DNA of 64,000 nt from CAZUHB01 sp964620445 (GTDB lineage: Bacteria; Planctomycetota; B15-G4; CAYZWU01), in contig CAZUHB010000003.1 of NCBI GenBank assembly GCA_964620445.1, positions 1 through 64,000 on the forward strand, given 5' to 3'. A model generated the notes under the pieces. It had not been told where the DNA came from and searched no databases. It was given only the letters and a program-made list of their open reading frames with translations. Position numbers and translations under genes: made by a program. Numbering within the stretch: position 1 is the first letter of the stretch; every line of letters begins with the position of its first letter. Below, piece after piece: positions 53,268 through 62,688 of this stretch.

Positions 53268-54356
53268 ATGAACAAGATTCTCGTGATCAGACTGTCTGCG
53301 ATCGGCGATGTCCTTTTCACGCTGCCCACGGTGGACGCTCTCCTCAAGGGGCGCCTGGGAGAGAGCGATTCGTCTGCCGCGCCCGAGATCTCCTGGCTCG
53401 TCGAGGACAAGGCCGCGGCCATACTGACCAGCCGTCGCGACCTGGCCGAGGTCATCGTCTATCCGCGGGCGGAAATCAAGCGCTCCTTGCGGAATCCCCT
53501 GCTCTGGCCGGCGCTCATCGTGCGCCTCGTCAAGTATGTGCGCCGCATCCGCAGAAACCGCTACGATCTGATTCTCGATTTCCAGGGGAACCTCAAAAGC
53601 GGCATTCATGCCGCGCTCTCCCGGGGGCGGCGAACGATCGGATTCGCGAGGGGCCACTGCAAGGAAGGCGCGCATCTTTTTTACAGCGAAAAGATCGTCC
53701 CTCCTGCTCACGCGGTTCACCGTGTCGAGAAGGCTTTCAGCCTCCCCTTCGGTTCCTTCGAAGAGGGGGAGATAGGGAGGCCCGACCTGCAAGTTCCCGA
53801 GGAGATCGTCGACGGAGCGGAAGCATCGATCGGACAGCTCGTTGATCGAAAGGATCGGCTGATCGTGATGCATCCCGGCACGTCGGTCTTCGGAGCGTTC
53901 AAGCGCTGGCCGGCGGACCGATTCGGCCTCCTTGCCCAGCGAATTCACGGGGCGTCCGGAGCGCGCACACTGGTCACGTGGGGGCCGGGCGAAAAAGAAC
54001 TGGCCGAGCGCGTAGCGGCCTCTTCCGGTGGTAAAGCCATTGTGGCCCCCGCAACGCAATCGATCCTCGAGTTGGCGGGATTGATCGGACAGGGCTCCCT
54101 GTTCGTCGCGGCTGATTCGGGCCCCCTTCACATGGCCAACCTGCTCGGCGTTCCGTGCGTGGCTCTCTTCGGGCCCAAGGATCCATCGATTTACAGACCC
54201 TTTTTCGAACCCTCGAAAGTCGTGCGCACCAATCCGAGCTGCTGCCCGTGCAGTGTCAGGCGTTGCGACAATCCGATTTGCATGACCGAGATGACAGTGG
54301 ATCAGGTCTTCGAGGCAACGATGACCCTTCTGGAAAGTGCTACCGGCCGCGAGTAG
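53268..54356 (+). CDS. Glycosyltransferase family 9 (ADP-heptose:LPS heptosyltransferase-like)
   Basis: 362 aa. N-terminus ILVIRLSAIGDVLFTLPTVDAL is the GT9 opening; the C-terminal sugar-nucleotide domain has MHPGTSVFGAFKRWPADRF and FVAADSGPLHMANLLGVPCVALFGP. The tail contains CCPCSVRRCDNPICM, a Cys cluster common in this family. It probably adds L-glycero-D-manno-heptose to the inner core. GGAGGAG lies upstream of the ATG at 53268. The adjacent divergent kinase supports a core-LPS function. Confidence 0.88.
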   Translation: MNKILVIRLSAIGDVLFTLPTVDALLKGRLGESDSSAAPEISWLVEDKAAAILTSRRDLAEVIVYPRAEIKRSLRNPLLWPALIVRLVKYVRRIRRNRYDLILDFQGNLKSGIHAALSRGRRTIGFARGHCKEGAHLFYSEKIVPPAHAVHRVEKAFSLPFGSFEEGEIGRPDLQVPEEIVDGAEASIGQLVDRKDRLIVMHPGTSVFGAFKRWPADRFGLLAQRIHGASGARTLVTWGPGEKELAERVAASSGGKAIVAPATQSILELAGLIGQGSLFVAADSGPLHMANLLGVPCVALFGPKDPSIYRPFFEPSKVVRTNPSCCPCSVRRCDNPICMTEMTVDQVFEATMTLLESATGRE

Positions 54357-54366
54357 GCGTTTTCGA

Positions 54367-55569
54367 TCAGCCCCCCTCGAGGAGCATTATGATCTCTTTC
54401 GCCTCTTCGTCGAGAAGCGGGGGCGATCCCTTGTCCACCGTGACGACGCCGCGATGCGAGACGTGCCATGTGAGCTGCCAGGAGACGCAATCGAGGATCT
54501 CGCCCGTGTCGGCATTGACCACGGCGGTCTTGTAGTCTCGAACGGCCGTGTAGTCCCGGAGAGATTCGAATTCGGGTGCCGCAAGATTCAACCTGGGAAG
54601 GAAAACCTGGCTCACCATGTAGTCCGGGTCGATCACATCGAATTTCCTCGGCAATTTCCCCGACGTGGCGCCCACGTTGCCGTCCCATTCGAATCCTGAG
54701 TCGTATACGTTCGAGCCGCCGCGGGTGATTCTGTTGCGCACGGCCTGACGGAACTCGATTGGGATCTCCGGGGGGAGCTCGCTCCTGAACACGACCGTGT
54801 AGGCGATGCCGTCTTCGAGGGCTGAATAGTATCGGTAGAGAGGCTCGGAGGCAAAGATCAGAAACCGTCCCTGCGCCTTGACGTCGTGCTTGTAGATGCG
54901 CGAAAGGTTGATGCGCTTTCTTTTCTGATATTCTGCATCGTCGAGGAACTCATCCCTCCCGGCGCGGAAGTCGACCAGTTCGATCGTGGCCTTGGCCACC
55001 TCGTCCACGTCGCGGATACCGGTTCTCGTATCGTATCCGAGCCCCACATCCTCGCTTCCCACGAGTTCGAAGGCGATCTCCCAGATCTTGCCGATCTCGT
55101 CATCGACGACGTACTCGATCACCCTGTCCATCTCGTTCAGATAGCGGTCGACGATCTCCTGAATCGTCGACTCGTAGGCGTTCTCTTCCGGTTCGTAGAG
55201 GAGCTTGAGAGGGATCTCCACGTCTTCGATTACGAAAGGAGGTTTCAATGAGGACCGGTCCTTCTGGCACCGTGCGCGGATATCGTCGAAATGGCGGACC
55301 GATTCGCCCAGAACGGCGCGCATCCTGTTTTCCATCTCCTTGAGGATCTCCGTCTTCCTCGACATCAAACCGCCTCGCGAGCCGGCCGCCGGTTCGCCAC
55401 CAGCGGCTTGATCATCCGCCACAAGAGGCTCCGACTCTTCGGCGCTCTGCTCCAGAGAGTCGTCGAGGATGATATCGATGGCGACAGATTCGTCATCGAC
55501 AGCAGTGTCGTCGGCCGAGCAGGCCCAGAAGAAACAGACGGACAGGATTGACAACATCGTGAATTTCAT
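54367..55569 (-). CDS. Lipoprotein of unknown function
   Basis: 400 aa. Signal peptide with lipobox FFWAC (Cys17), an acidic low-complexity linker (about 25-65), then an alpha/beta domain with many Glu, Asp and Arg residues. No catalytic motif recognised; YSALEDGIAYTVVFRSELPPE near the middle and a C-terminal DTGEILDCVSWQLTWH segment are the most distinctive. Convergent with the glycosyltransferase (10-base gap) and downstream of lon on the same strand. Confidence 0.6.
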   Translation of the reverse strand: MKFTMLSILSVCFFWACSADDTAVDDESVAIDIILDDSLEQSAEESEPLVADDQAAGGEPAAGSRGGLMSRKTEILKEMENRMRAVLGESVRHFDDIRARCQKDRSSLKPPFVIEDVEIPLKLLYEPEENAYESTIQEIVDRYLNEMDRVIEYVVDDEIGKIWEIAFELVGSEDVGLGYDTRTGIRDVDEVAKATIELVDFRAGRDEFLDDAEYQKRKRINLSRIYKHDVKAQGRFLIFASEPLYRYYSALEDGIAYTVVFRSELPPEIPIEFRQAVRNRITRGGSNVYDSGFEWDGNVGATSGKLPRKFDVIDPDYMVSQVFLPRLNLAAPEFESLRDYTAVRDYKTAVVNADTGEILDCVSWQLTWHVSHRGVVTVDKGSPPLLDEEAKEIIMLLEGG

Positions 55570-55676
55570 TGCATGGCTCCTTGTCCATGTTGGACAGCCG
55601 TGTCAACGTATTATTCCCGTCTTGGCGGGCCTTTTTTAGACGAAACCGACCTCATGTCACGCAACGCCCGGCCCGT

Positions 55677-58154
55677 TCAGAAGACGATAGCCAGAACCTC
55701 CTTGAAACGATCGACAAAGTGAAAAGTCAACCCCTCCCTGAGGTCCTCTGGGACTTCCTCCAAGGCGCTCTTGTTGAGTGCGGGAAGGATGATCTCCTTG
55801 ATCCCCGCGCGGCGAGCGGCAAGGATCTTGTCCCTGACGCCCCCAACGGGAAGCACCTTTCCGGTCAGGGTCAGCTCACCGGTCATGGCAACCCTCTGGC
55901 GCATCCTGACGCCCTTGAAGAGGGAGATGAGCGATACAGCCAGGGTGATCCCGGCGGAGGGACCGTCTTTGGGAATGGCGCCCGACGGGACGTGTATGTG
56001 CAATTCGGCATTTTCGAAAATCTTCGGATCGATCTGGAAATCACGGGCGTTGGCCTTGACCACCGAGAGCGCGATCCGCGCCGACTCGACCATTACTTCA
56101 CCCAATTTACCCGTGATCTGAAGCCCTGGTTTGCGATTGGAGATCATGAGCGATTCGATGAACAGGATCTCTCCCCCCACCGGGGTCCACGCGAGTCCGA
56201 CCGCAACGCCAGGCGAATGGACGCGAGCGCGCAGTTCGTTGTAATAGACAGCCGGGCCGAGAAATGTCTCGATGTTGGCTTTCGAGATCGACGCTTTGAA
56301 GGACGGTTTCTTGGCGATCCTGGCCGCTGTTTTCCGAGCGATCTTGGCGATCGCTTTTTCCAGGCCGCGCACACCCGCTTCACGGGTGTAGCTGCCGATG
56401 AGCGAACGGATCGCCGCATCGGAAACCTTGAATTGCGCCGGCTTCAGGCCGTGTGCGGCGATCTGACGCGGAATGAGATACTGTCGCGCGATCGCCGATT
56501 TTTCTTCCTGCGTATAGCCGTTGAGTTCGATCACTTCCATCCGGTCGAGAAGGGGCGCCGGAATCGTGGACAGGTTGTTCGCCGTCGTGATGAACATCAC
56601 CCTCGAAAGGTCGAAAGGCGTCTCGATGTAATGATCGGAAAAGTTTTCGTTCTGCTCCGGGTCGAGCGCCTCGAGCAGAGCCGATGAAGGATCTCCGCGA
56701 AAATCGGCGCCCAGCTTGTCGATCTCGTCGAGCATGAAGACAGGATTGTTGGAATCGACCTGCTTCAAGCCCTGAATGATCCGGCCCGGCATGGCGCCGA
56801 TGTAGGTTCTGCGGTGGCCCCGGATCTCGGCCTCGTCCCGCACACCGCCCAGTGAGACCCTGAGAAATTTGCGACCGAGCGCAGCGGCTATCGACCTGCC
56901 CAGGGAGGTCTTCCCCGTGCCGGGGGGGCCGGCGAAGCAGATGATCGAGCCGCGATGATCGGGCTTGAGCTTTCGAACGGAAAGGAACTCGAGAATGCGC
57001 GCCTTCACCTCCTTGAGACCGTGGTGGTCTTTCTCGAGAATCTTCTCCGCGTCGTTGATGTCCTCGTTGTCCTCGGTCCGCCGGGCCCATGGCAGCGAGG
57101 TCAACCAGTCGAGGTAGGTTCGGATCACGGCGGATTCGGCCGATTCCATGGCCATCCGCTTGAGCCGATCCAGTTCGACGTCGGCTTTTTTCTGCGCCTC
57201 CTCGGGCATCCGGGCCTCGGCGATCAGCTTGCGGTACTTTTCTTCCTCGAGGGCCTGCTCATCGAGTGACTCACCCAGTTCCTCACGAATCGCCTTGACC
57301 TGTTCGCGCAGAAAGAACTCCCTCTGGCTCGTTTCGATCTTCTCCTTGATCTGTTGCTGGATCTTCATGCCTATTTCCATGAGATCCACCTCGCGGGTGA
57401 GAATCTCGGCGACGAGCATGAGCCTTTCGTTGACGAGATCGATGTCGAGAAGCCGCTGCCGCTCGTTGAAGTCCCTGACGAAATAGGCAGCGGTGAAGTC
57501 GGCGATCGTCTTGGGGCCGTCCATGCTGTTCAGAACAGAATTGAACTCGTCGCCGAAGAGGTCCGAATTCTTCACGAGCTTGAGCGCCAGGCTCTTGACC
57601 GTCCTCGAAAGGGCTTCCAGTTCATCGCCGCGCTCGATGATGTCATCGAGATATTTCACGCGGGCGATAAAATAAGGTTTTTTCCTGAGGAATTTGAGCA
57701 GCTTGAATCGCCGGAGCCCCTGGATCAGGATACTGACTGTCCCGTCGGGCAGGTTGAGCACCTTGGCGACACGGGCCAGGGTTCCGGTCTTGAACAGGTC
57801 CGCTTCATCCTCGGGATCGCGGTCAGCATCTTTCGAAGTAAGAAAGCCGATATATTCCGATTGTGTCCGTGCCTGTTCGACTGTTTTCTGGGCCCTCTCC
57901 GTGCTCAGCTGGATCGGCATCATGAGGCCCGGAAAAACAACGAAATCCTTCAGGGGAATGATGAAGAGGTTCGTGGGAAGCTTCTCGCCCCGCGGCACGA
58001 TTTCAAAGCCGTCGTCGAGCTTTCCGCCCTCCTCGGCGTCTATTTTCTCGGCTTCGAGAATCGCGTTGTCTTCGCCGAGGTCTTCGCGATCGGGATCGAG
58101 CTCTCCATCCTCATCGAACGCGAAAATCGGTTCTTTGTCGTCATAGTCCTTCAT
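55677..58154 (-). CDS. lon: ATP-dependent protease Lon
   Basis: 825 aa. LON substrate-binding domain from about residue 60 (LFIIPLKDFVVFPGLMMPIQ), AAA+ module with Walker A FAGPPGTGKTSLG and Walker B VFMLDEIDKLG, and the serine protease domain with catalytic Ser in PKDGPSAGITLA and Lys in GGVRDKILAARRAG. The first 55 residues are an extra, strongly acidic extension (MKDYDDKEPIFAFDEDGELD onwards) absent from E. coli Lon. Degrades misfolded and regulatory proteins in the cytoplasm. Divergent from a small open frame. Confidence 0.96.
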   Translation of the reverse strand: MKDYDDKEPIFAFDEDGELDPDREDLGEDNAILEAEKIDAEEGGKLDDGFEIVPRGEKLPTNLFIIPLKDFVVFPGLMMPIQLSTERAQKTVEQARTQSEYIGFLTSKDADRDPEDEADLFKTGTLARVAKVLNLPDGTVSILIQGLRRFKLLKFLRKKPYFIARVKYLDDIIERGDELEALSRTVKSLALKLVKNSDLFGDEFNSVLNSMDGPKTIADFTAAYFVRDFNERQRLLDIDLVNERLMLVAEILTREVDLMEIGMKIQQQIKEKIETSQREFFLREQVKAIREELGESLDEQALEEEKYRKLIAEARMPEEAQKKADVELDRLKRMAMESAESAVIRTYLDWLTSLPWARRTEDNEDINDAEKILEKDHHGLKEVKARILEFLSVRKLKPDHRGSIICFAGPPGTGKTSLGRSIAAALGRKFLRVSLGGVRDEAEIRGHRRTYIGAMPGRIIQGLKQVDSNNPVFMLDEIDKLGADFRGDPSSALLEALDPEQNENFSDHYIETPFDLSRVMFITTANNLSTIPAPLLDRMEVIELNGYTQEEKSAIARQYLIPRQIAAHGLKPAQFKVSDAAIRSLIGSYTREAGVRGLEKAIAKIARKTAARIAKKPSFKASISKANIETFLGPAVYYNELRARVHSPGVAVGLAWTPVGGEILFIESLMISNRKPGLQITGKLGEVMVESARIALSVVKANARDFQIDPKIFENAELHIHVPSGAIPKDGPSAGITLAVSLISLFKGVRMRQRVAMTGELTLTGKVLPVGGVRDKILAARRAGIKEIILPALNKSALEEVPEDLREGLTFHFVDRFKEVLAIVF

Positions 58155-58286
58155 CGTTGGTCTTCACTTTATTTTTTTTCAAAGTCGAGAAATGTCAGCA
58201 TTTCGCGCTTTTTTCTGCCGATTGAATATAAAGGACCTCCGGGAAAAAGATCGAGAAGGATTTTAGCGTTCCCTCGAACGGAGGGC

Positions 58287-58559
58287 ATGACAATTTCAGC
58301 CAAAACGAGAAGCCAACGAAAAAACAAAACCGCACCCGCCAACAAAACCATCCCCGAATCTCGCAGACCTCGGCCCGCAAAAATCGTGAAGCAGGTACTC
58401 ACGAAGCGCATCGTCGATCCCGACGCTCTCCGAAGGCAATCGTTTCAAGCAGCCCCCGATTCGGTCTCGTCAGTCGATTTGAAGCGGGGTCTGAAGATCA
58501 ACATGAAAACTATCGAAAGAGCACGCAAGATTTTCAACAACCTCTTCTACGCGGAGTGA
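58287..58559 (+). CDS. Small basic hypothetical protein
   Basis: 90 aa, Lys/Arg-rich (MTISAKTRSQRKNKTAPANK at the start) with an amphipathic end (MKTIERARKIFNNLFYAE). It fills most of an otherwise empty 427-base gap between lon and the AlkP gene. GGAGGG is present but almost touches the ATG. No family. It is somewhat like small anti-sigma or DNA-binding proteins in composition only. Could be a chance frame. Confidence 0.35.
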   Translation: MTISAKTRSQRKNKTAPANKTIPESRRPRPAKIVKQVLTKRIVDPDALRRQSFQAAPDSVSSVDLKRGLKINMKTIERARKIFNNLFYAE

Positions 58560-58581
58560 AGTTCTTTTTTCCTGGCCGCTC

Positions 58582-61008
58582 TCACAAGTCTACCGCACGC
58601 CCGTCCAGTTCCTCCGGAATCGTTATCCCGTAAAGGCTGTAGATGGTGGGAACGATGTCGACAACACCCAGGGGCCCGGCCCCGTCCTTCAATTTACGAT
58701 TGCTGAAAAAGACACCCTTCACATCATCAGGCATGACCGACACGTGATCGCCCGACCATTTCTGATCGTTCTGAACAATGACCGCCTCGTCGAGCCCGCC
58801 GGCTGTCGTGTTCCACGCAACGCGGTAGCCACGGTGAAAACCCAGGAAGATGTCGGCGAAACCGTCGGTTTTCCTCGTTTCTTTTTCGGTCCTGTTGAAG
58901 GTGAACTCCGCTTCACCTTCTTTCCAGAAATCGCCGGTGAAAATTTCTTCCCTCTTGAAGGCTTTCTTGACGACCGGGCGCCCATTGTTCGGATCGATGT
59001 AGGACTCGAGGTCTTTGATGATACGGTCGCGCAAGCTCTCGTACTCGGAGAGCTTCACCACACCCTCGGGCTCCCTGTTTTCGAGGTTGACGAAGACCTT
59101 ACCCAGGCCGAGGCTGTAAGCTTGCGTGTTCTCCCAGTCGACCATGTCGAGATAATCGCTCTCCCTGAGGTCGCGGATATCGCCGAACTCGACCGGTTCG
59201 CCGCTCTGCTTGTCTTTGAGCTTCATGTACCCCTTTTCGACGAGGAAATTGTTCAGGTTCATGCCGAAGTAGTAAGGCGCGAATCCGTGATCGCTCACCA
59301 CCATGAGGGTTGCGTCATCGCCGAACTCGCCGCTGTCGAGCCGGCCGACGACATCGCCCACGATCCGGTCGACCTGCTTGTAGCTCTCGAGAACGGCATC
59401 CTTCAATTTGATCTCCTTGCCGAAAAAGGTCGTCATTCTTTCGGCGTCGGCAGAATCATGGAGCGGGTGATCGGGGTCGAAAAGGCGGTACATCATGTGC
59501 TGGACCCGGTCCGGCGAGTAAAAGACAGCCAAAATGGTATCGAAATCTTTCGAGTCGAGCTGGCTCTTCAGGAGCTTTTCGCGCAAATCCATGGTGTATT
59601 CGATGTCTTCGAGAAAGACTTCCTCGCTCAATTCCTGGTCCTTGAGTCCGTGAGTGATACATGACCAACCCACCGTTTCATAGAGACCGACCTCCTGGCT
59701 CAGCTGGTCGGCGTAATCCTCGGGAGAAGAGATCCTCAGAAACCCGGGACGGGATTCGGGGCTGATGTCGATGGCGGGAACAAAGATCCGGATCAGCTCA
59801 TCGTCGCACTTCACCATGCGCATCCGCACGATTGCCGGAATCTCGACCGCCGAAGAGATCTCGAAGGTCACCCGGAACCAGTCGCTCCATTCACCGACGG
59901 AGATCGTCTGTGTCTGTTCAGCCACGGTGATCTTGGCCTTCCCTGCGTTGCGATCGGGTTCAACAGTGAAGTCGACAACGGCGTTTTTCTTCTTGTTGTC
60001 GTTTCTCCAGAGTCGATACTCCCTTTCGAGCTTTCGGAGCGCGTCTCCTTCGAGTTGATCGAGCTGACTCTTGAAATACTGCTCCTGGACGAAATTCTTC
60101 GGCCCGTAGAGCACGCCGCGGATCAAGCCTCCCCTTTTCAAGAGCTTGACCACTTTTCCACCCGTTCGGGTATCCTGATCCCTGATCACCCACTCGTCAT
60201 CAGTGTAGATGTACCACGTGCCAGTGTCGCCGGCCACATCGGGAACACCGAGGCCGCCCAGGATCCTGGCGCCTTCCTCGCAATCGCACGGATAGGCTCC
60301 GGGCGCGTATAGCCCGGTGCACTTGATACCGTTCTCGGCCAGCACGTTCCAGAAGAAATCACCCTGGTGCAGGTTGAAGGGATAGGGTACGTCTTCGGGA
60401 ATCTCGTCGAAATATCCGGCGCCGAAATACACGACGCAGGCCGCGAGAAGCACGCCGACCACAAGCCCCAGAGGCAGCCTGAGCCGTTTCAGTGCCCCCA
60501 AGAGGATGAACACGATGATGAACCCGAGCACCAGAGCGGCCAGTGCGCCCCCGCCGAGAACAAGCATCTTGTTCCCCTGGTTCAGCCAGGAATAATCGGA
60601 GTAGGAGCGGGTATGGGGATCACCCTGGTAACTATCCTCGATCGTGGCGAGACAGGGCATGACGATCTGGTCACAGGTCCGCCGGATGAATCCCGCGAGA
60701 TTGGTCTTGCCCGGATTCAGTCCGGTCACGATCGATCCCCAGGCCACAGGAGACTGGGCCGGATTGGTCGTGTCGAGGGGGCTGAAGCTACCCCTGTCGG
60801 CCAGTTTTTTCAAGTTGGGCAGAAGCCCTTCATCCATAAATTGTTGCGTCAGCTGCGCATCGACACCGTCGAAACCCACGACAATAACCTTGGGTTTGTT
60901 CGTTTCCGCAGCTTCAGCGAGCGACGAGGAGGCTCCCGAGATCCCCAGGAGAGAGATCGCGACGAGCGACAGTACAAAAGCTCTTTTCACAACTGACTTT
61001 CTGTCCAT
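58582..61008 (-). CDS. AlkP-superfamily phosphohydrolase with internal TM segment
   Basis: 808 aa. Signal peptide at the start, then KVIVVGFDGVDAQLTQQF (first metal Asp), nucleophile region NPAQSPVAWGSIVTGLNPG, metal motif VVSDHGFAPYYFGMNLN (about 566) and a late GDHVSVMPDDVKGVFF. This is the type I phosphodiesterase/nucleotide pyrophosphatase-like branch. Between nucleophile and core, residues 145-200 hold two hydrophobic helices (LGGGALAALVLGFIIVFILL and LGLVVGVLLAACVVYFGAG), an unusual insertion that would place parts of the enzyme across the membrane. Substrate unknown: phospholipid head groups, nucleotides and sulfates are all hydrolysed by relatives. Confidence 0.8.
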   Translation of the reverse strand: MDRKSVVKRAFVLSLVAISLLGISGASSSLAEAAETNKPKVIVVGFDGVDAQLTQQFMDEGLLPNLKKLADRGSFSPLDTTNPAQSPVAWGSIVTGLNPGKTNLAGFIRRTCDQIVMPCLATIEDSYQGDPHTRSYSDYSWLNQGNKMLVLGGGALAALVLGFIIVFILLGALKRLRLPLGLVVGVLLAACVVYFGAGYFDEIPEDVPYPFNLHQGDFFWNVLAENGIKCTGLYAPGAYPCDCEEGARILGGLGVPDVAGDTGTWYIYTDDEWVIRDQDTRTGGKVVKLLKRGGLIRGVLYGPKNFVQEQYFKSQLDQLEGDALRKLEREYRLWRNDNKKKNAVVDFTVEPDRNAGKAKITVAEQTQTISVGEWSDWFRVTFEISSAVEIPAIVRMRMVKCDDELIRIFVPAIDISPESRPGFLRISSPEDYADQLSQEVGLYETVGWSCITHGLKDQELSEEVFLEDIEYTMDLREKLLKSQLDSKDFDTILAVFYSPDRVQHMMYRLFDPDHPLHDSADAERMTTFFGKEIKLKDAVLESYKQVDRIVGDVVGRLDSGEFGDDATLMVVSDHGFAPYYFGMNLNNFLVEKGYMKLKDKQSGEPVEFGDIRDLRESDYLDMVDWENTQAYSLGLGKVFVNLENREPEGVVKLSEYESLRDRIIKDLESYIDPNNGRPVVKKAFKREEIFTGDFWKEGEAEFTFNRTEKETRKTDGFADIFLGFHRGYRVAWNTTAGGLDEAVIVQNDQKWSGDHVSVMPDDVKGVFFSNRKLKDGAGPLGVVDIVPTIYSLYGITIPEELDGRAVDL

Positions 61009-61132
61009 TGGAGTTTCCTGTTTCTCTTTAACACGTCGAACTTATTCAACACCTGATCATCGGCGTTGCTCGGCCGTAAATATATAATAAATACTTAAGG
61101 GTTTTGAAATTGCACAGGTTTAAATAAAACCC

Positions 61133-62200
61133 ATGCGAAAAAAAACGGTCTCCTATTTCTTCCCTGTCGCGATCACGGTGAGCGGCATCTTTCTGGCACT
61201 CGTGGTGCTGCAGTTGACCGGCCTCGTCGGTGGGGATTCGGATCCCGATCAAATTGCGCCACTGGTGCGCCCGGAGGTCACGGACCGGGAAGGCGAGATC
61301 AATACCGAGATCGACGATCCAAAAACAGCCCATTCGCCGATCACGAATCGCCAGGACGGGTCTGTTCCCGAAATCCCGAGAGCACGCCCATTCAAAGGGA
61401 TCAGAGCCTGCGTCCGCGACGTTAAAACCGGGGAACCGATGCCCTCTTTTACAGCCTGGGCCATCCCCGAAGGGTTAAGCGAAGCCGAGCAGAGGGCGCG
61501 CACACACGCGGGAAAACCTTTCATGAATACGGGCGGAATGTTGACGCTCCGCGGGCTCGACAAGGGCCGCTATACATTGCTCGTGAAAAGCCAAGGCTAC
61601 CTCGATCTCACCGTACCCAACGTGGAGGTTCCTCAGAAGAAGGAGCTTCTCGAGCTCTCCATGTCCAAGGGTATCCACATCACGGGCCGTGTTGTGGATA
61701 CGGCCGGAAATCCCGTGAAGGGTATGCTGGTTCACATCAACTGCGAGCCCTTCATCCCCGGCGACCTCCCGCCGTCGCGCACTTCGGCTGTGACAAACAG
61801 AGACGGTCGCTTTCTGTTCGGTAGTCTCGTCACGGGCAAATACGAGATTTTCCTGCAGTCGCGCCAAGCTCCGATCGAATCAGCCACGGGCATCTATCTG
61901 ACGAAGGGAGGTTCATTCGAGAGGGAGTTCGTCATACCCACGTTCAACACATTCCGCTTTCGGGTCACCACCGTCATGGATCAGCCGCTCGTCAATGTCT
62001 CGATCAAGGTACGCACCGACACGAGAACCTACAGAGCCAAGACAGACCAAAAAGGCCTGGCCCAGATCGAGCGCATCCCACCCGGGGCCTATGAACTCGA
62101 AATATCCAAATCCCGCTTTGAAACCCAGATCGAAAAGGGTAACGTAACGTCGATCTCCGGGGAGAGGTCATTCGATTTCAGCCTGGAAATGAAAAAGTAG
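61133..62200 (+). CDS. Membrane-anchored carboxypeptidase-regulatory-like domain protein
   Basis: 355 aa. One N-terminal membrane helix (residues 7-30), a linker, then about three Ig-like beta-sandwich repeats of the carboxypeptidase regulatory-like type: MLTLRGLDKGRYTLLVKSQG, ITGRVVDTAGNPVKGMLVHI with GRFLFGSLVTGKYEIFLQ, and GLAQIERIPPGAYELEIS. Such domains are structural. A TATAAT at 61083-61088 lies upstream without a clear -35. Followed 8 bases later by the FabZ-like gene. Confidence 0.75.
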   Translation: MRKKTVSYFFPVAITVSGIFLALVVLQLTGLVGGDSDPDQIAPLVRPEVTDREGEINTEIDDPKTAHSPITNRQDGSVPEIPRARPFKGIRACVRDVKTGEPMPSFTAWAIPEGLSEAEQRARTHAGKPFMNTGGMLTLRGLDKGRYTLLVKSQGYLDLTVPNVEVPQKKELLELSMSKGIHITGRVVDTAGNPVKGMLVHINCEPFIPGDLPPSRTSAVTNRDGRFLFGSLVTGKYEIFLQSRQAPIESATGIYLTKGGSFEREFVIPTFNTFRFRVTTVMDQPLVNVSIKVRTDTRTYRAKTDQKGLAQIERIPPGAYELEISKSRFETQIEKGNVTSISGERSFDFSLEMKK

Positions 62201-62208
62201 GAAGCACA

Positions 62209-62688
62209 ATGCCTGTCAAGATGATTGTGGAGCCGAGCGAAATCGACAGGAGTAAGGTCCTTCTCGACCGCGAGCAGATCAAAACCTACCTGCAACAGCG
62301 CCACGAGATGCTTTTTCTCGACTCCGTGCTCGAGTTCGACAGAGAGAGGGGATTCGCCGTGGGCACCAAGAAGGTGCGCGACGACGAATTCTGGGTAAGG
62401 GGACACATACCCGGACGACCCGTCATGCCCGGTGTCCTCGTCATCGAAACCGCGGCGCAACTGGCCACGGTCCACGCCAAGCTGATCCGCGAGGAGCTGA
62501 CGGAGAGCTTTGTGGGATTCGGCGGGGTGAACAATGTCAAGTTCCGCGGACAGATCTTGCCCGGCGACGAGTTGATCATGGTGACCCGCCTCCTCAAGAT
62601 GCGGACGAGATTCTTCATCATGGAGTGCCAGGGATTGGTAAAAAACGACGCCGTCTTCGAGGGCACCGTCAGCGGAATGCGGATATGA
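62209..62688 (+). CDS. fabZ: FabZ-like 3-hydroxyacyl-ACP dehydratase
   Basis: 159 aa hotdog enzyme. RHEMLFLDSVLEFD corresponds to the FabZ 'RYPFLLVDRV' opening; the active-site helix RGHIPGRPVMPGVLVIE has catalytic His66 and Glu80 at the FabZ spacing of 14. It dehydrates 3-hydroxyacyl-ACP in fatty-acid elongation. It is not in a fab/lpx cluster here and the motif differs from the usual HFPGxPVMPGVL at Phe-to-Ile, so a specialised dehydratase is possible. A strong terminator follows. Confidence 0.82.
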   Translation: MPVKMIVEPSEIDRSKVLLDREQIKTYLQQRHEMLFLDSVLEFDRERGFAVGTKKVRDDEFWVRGHIPGRPVMPGVLVIETAAQLATVHAKLIREELTESFVGFGGVNNVKFRGQILPGDELIMVTRLLKMRTRFFIMECQGLVKNDAVFEGTVSGMRI

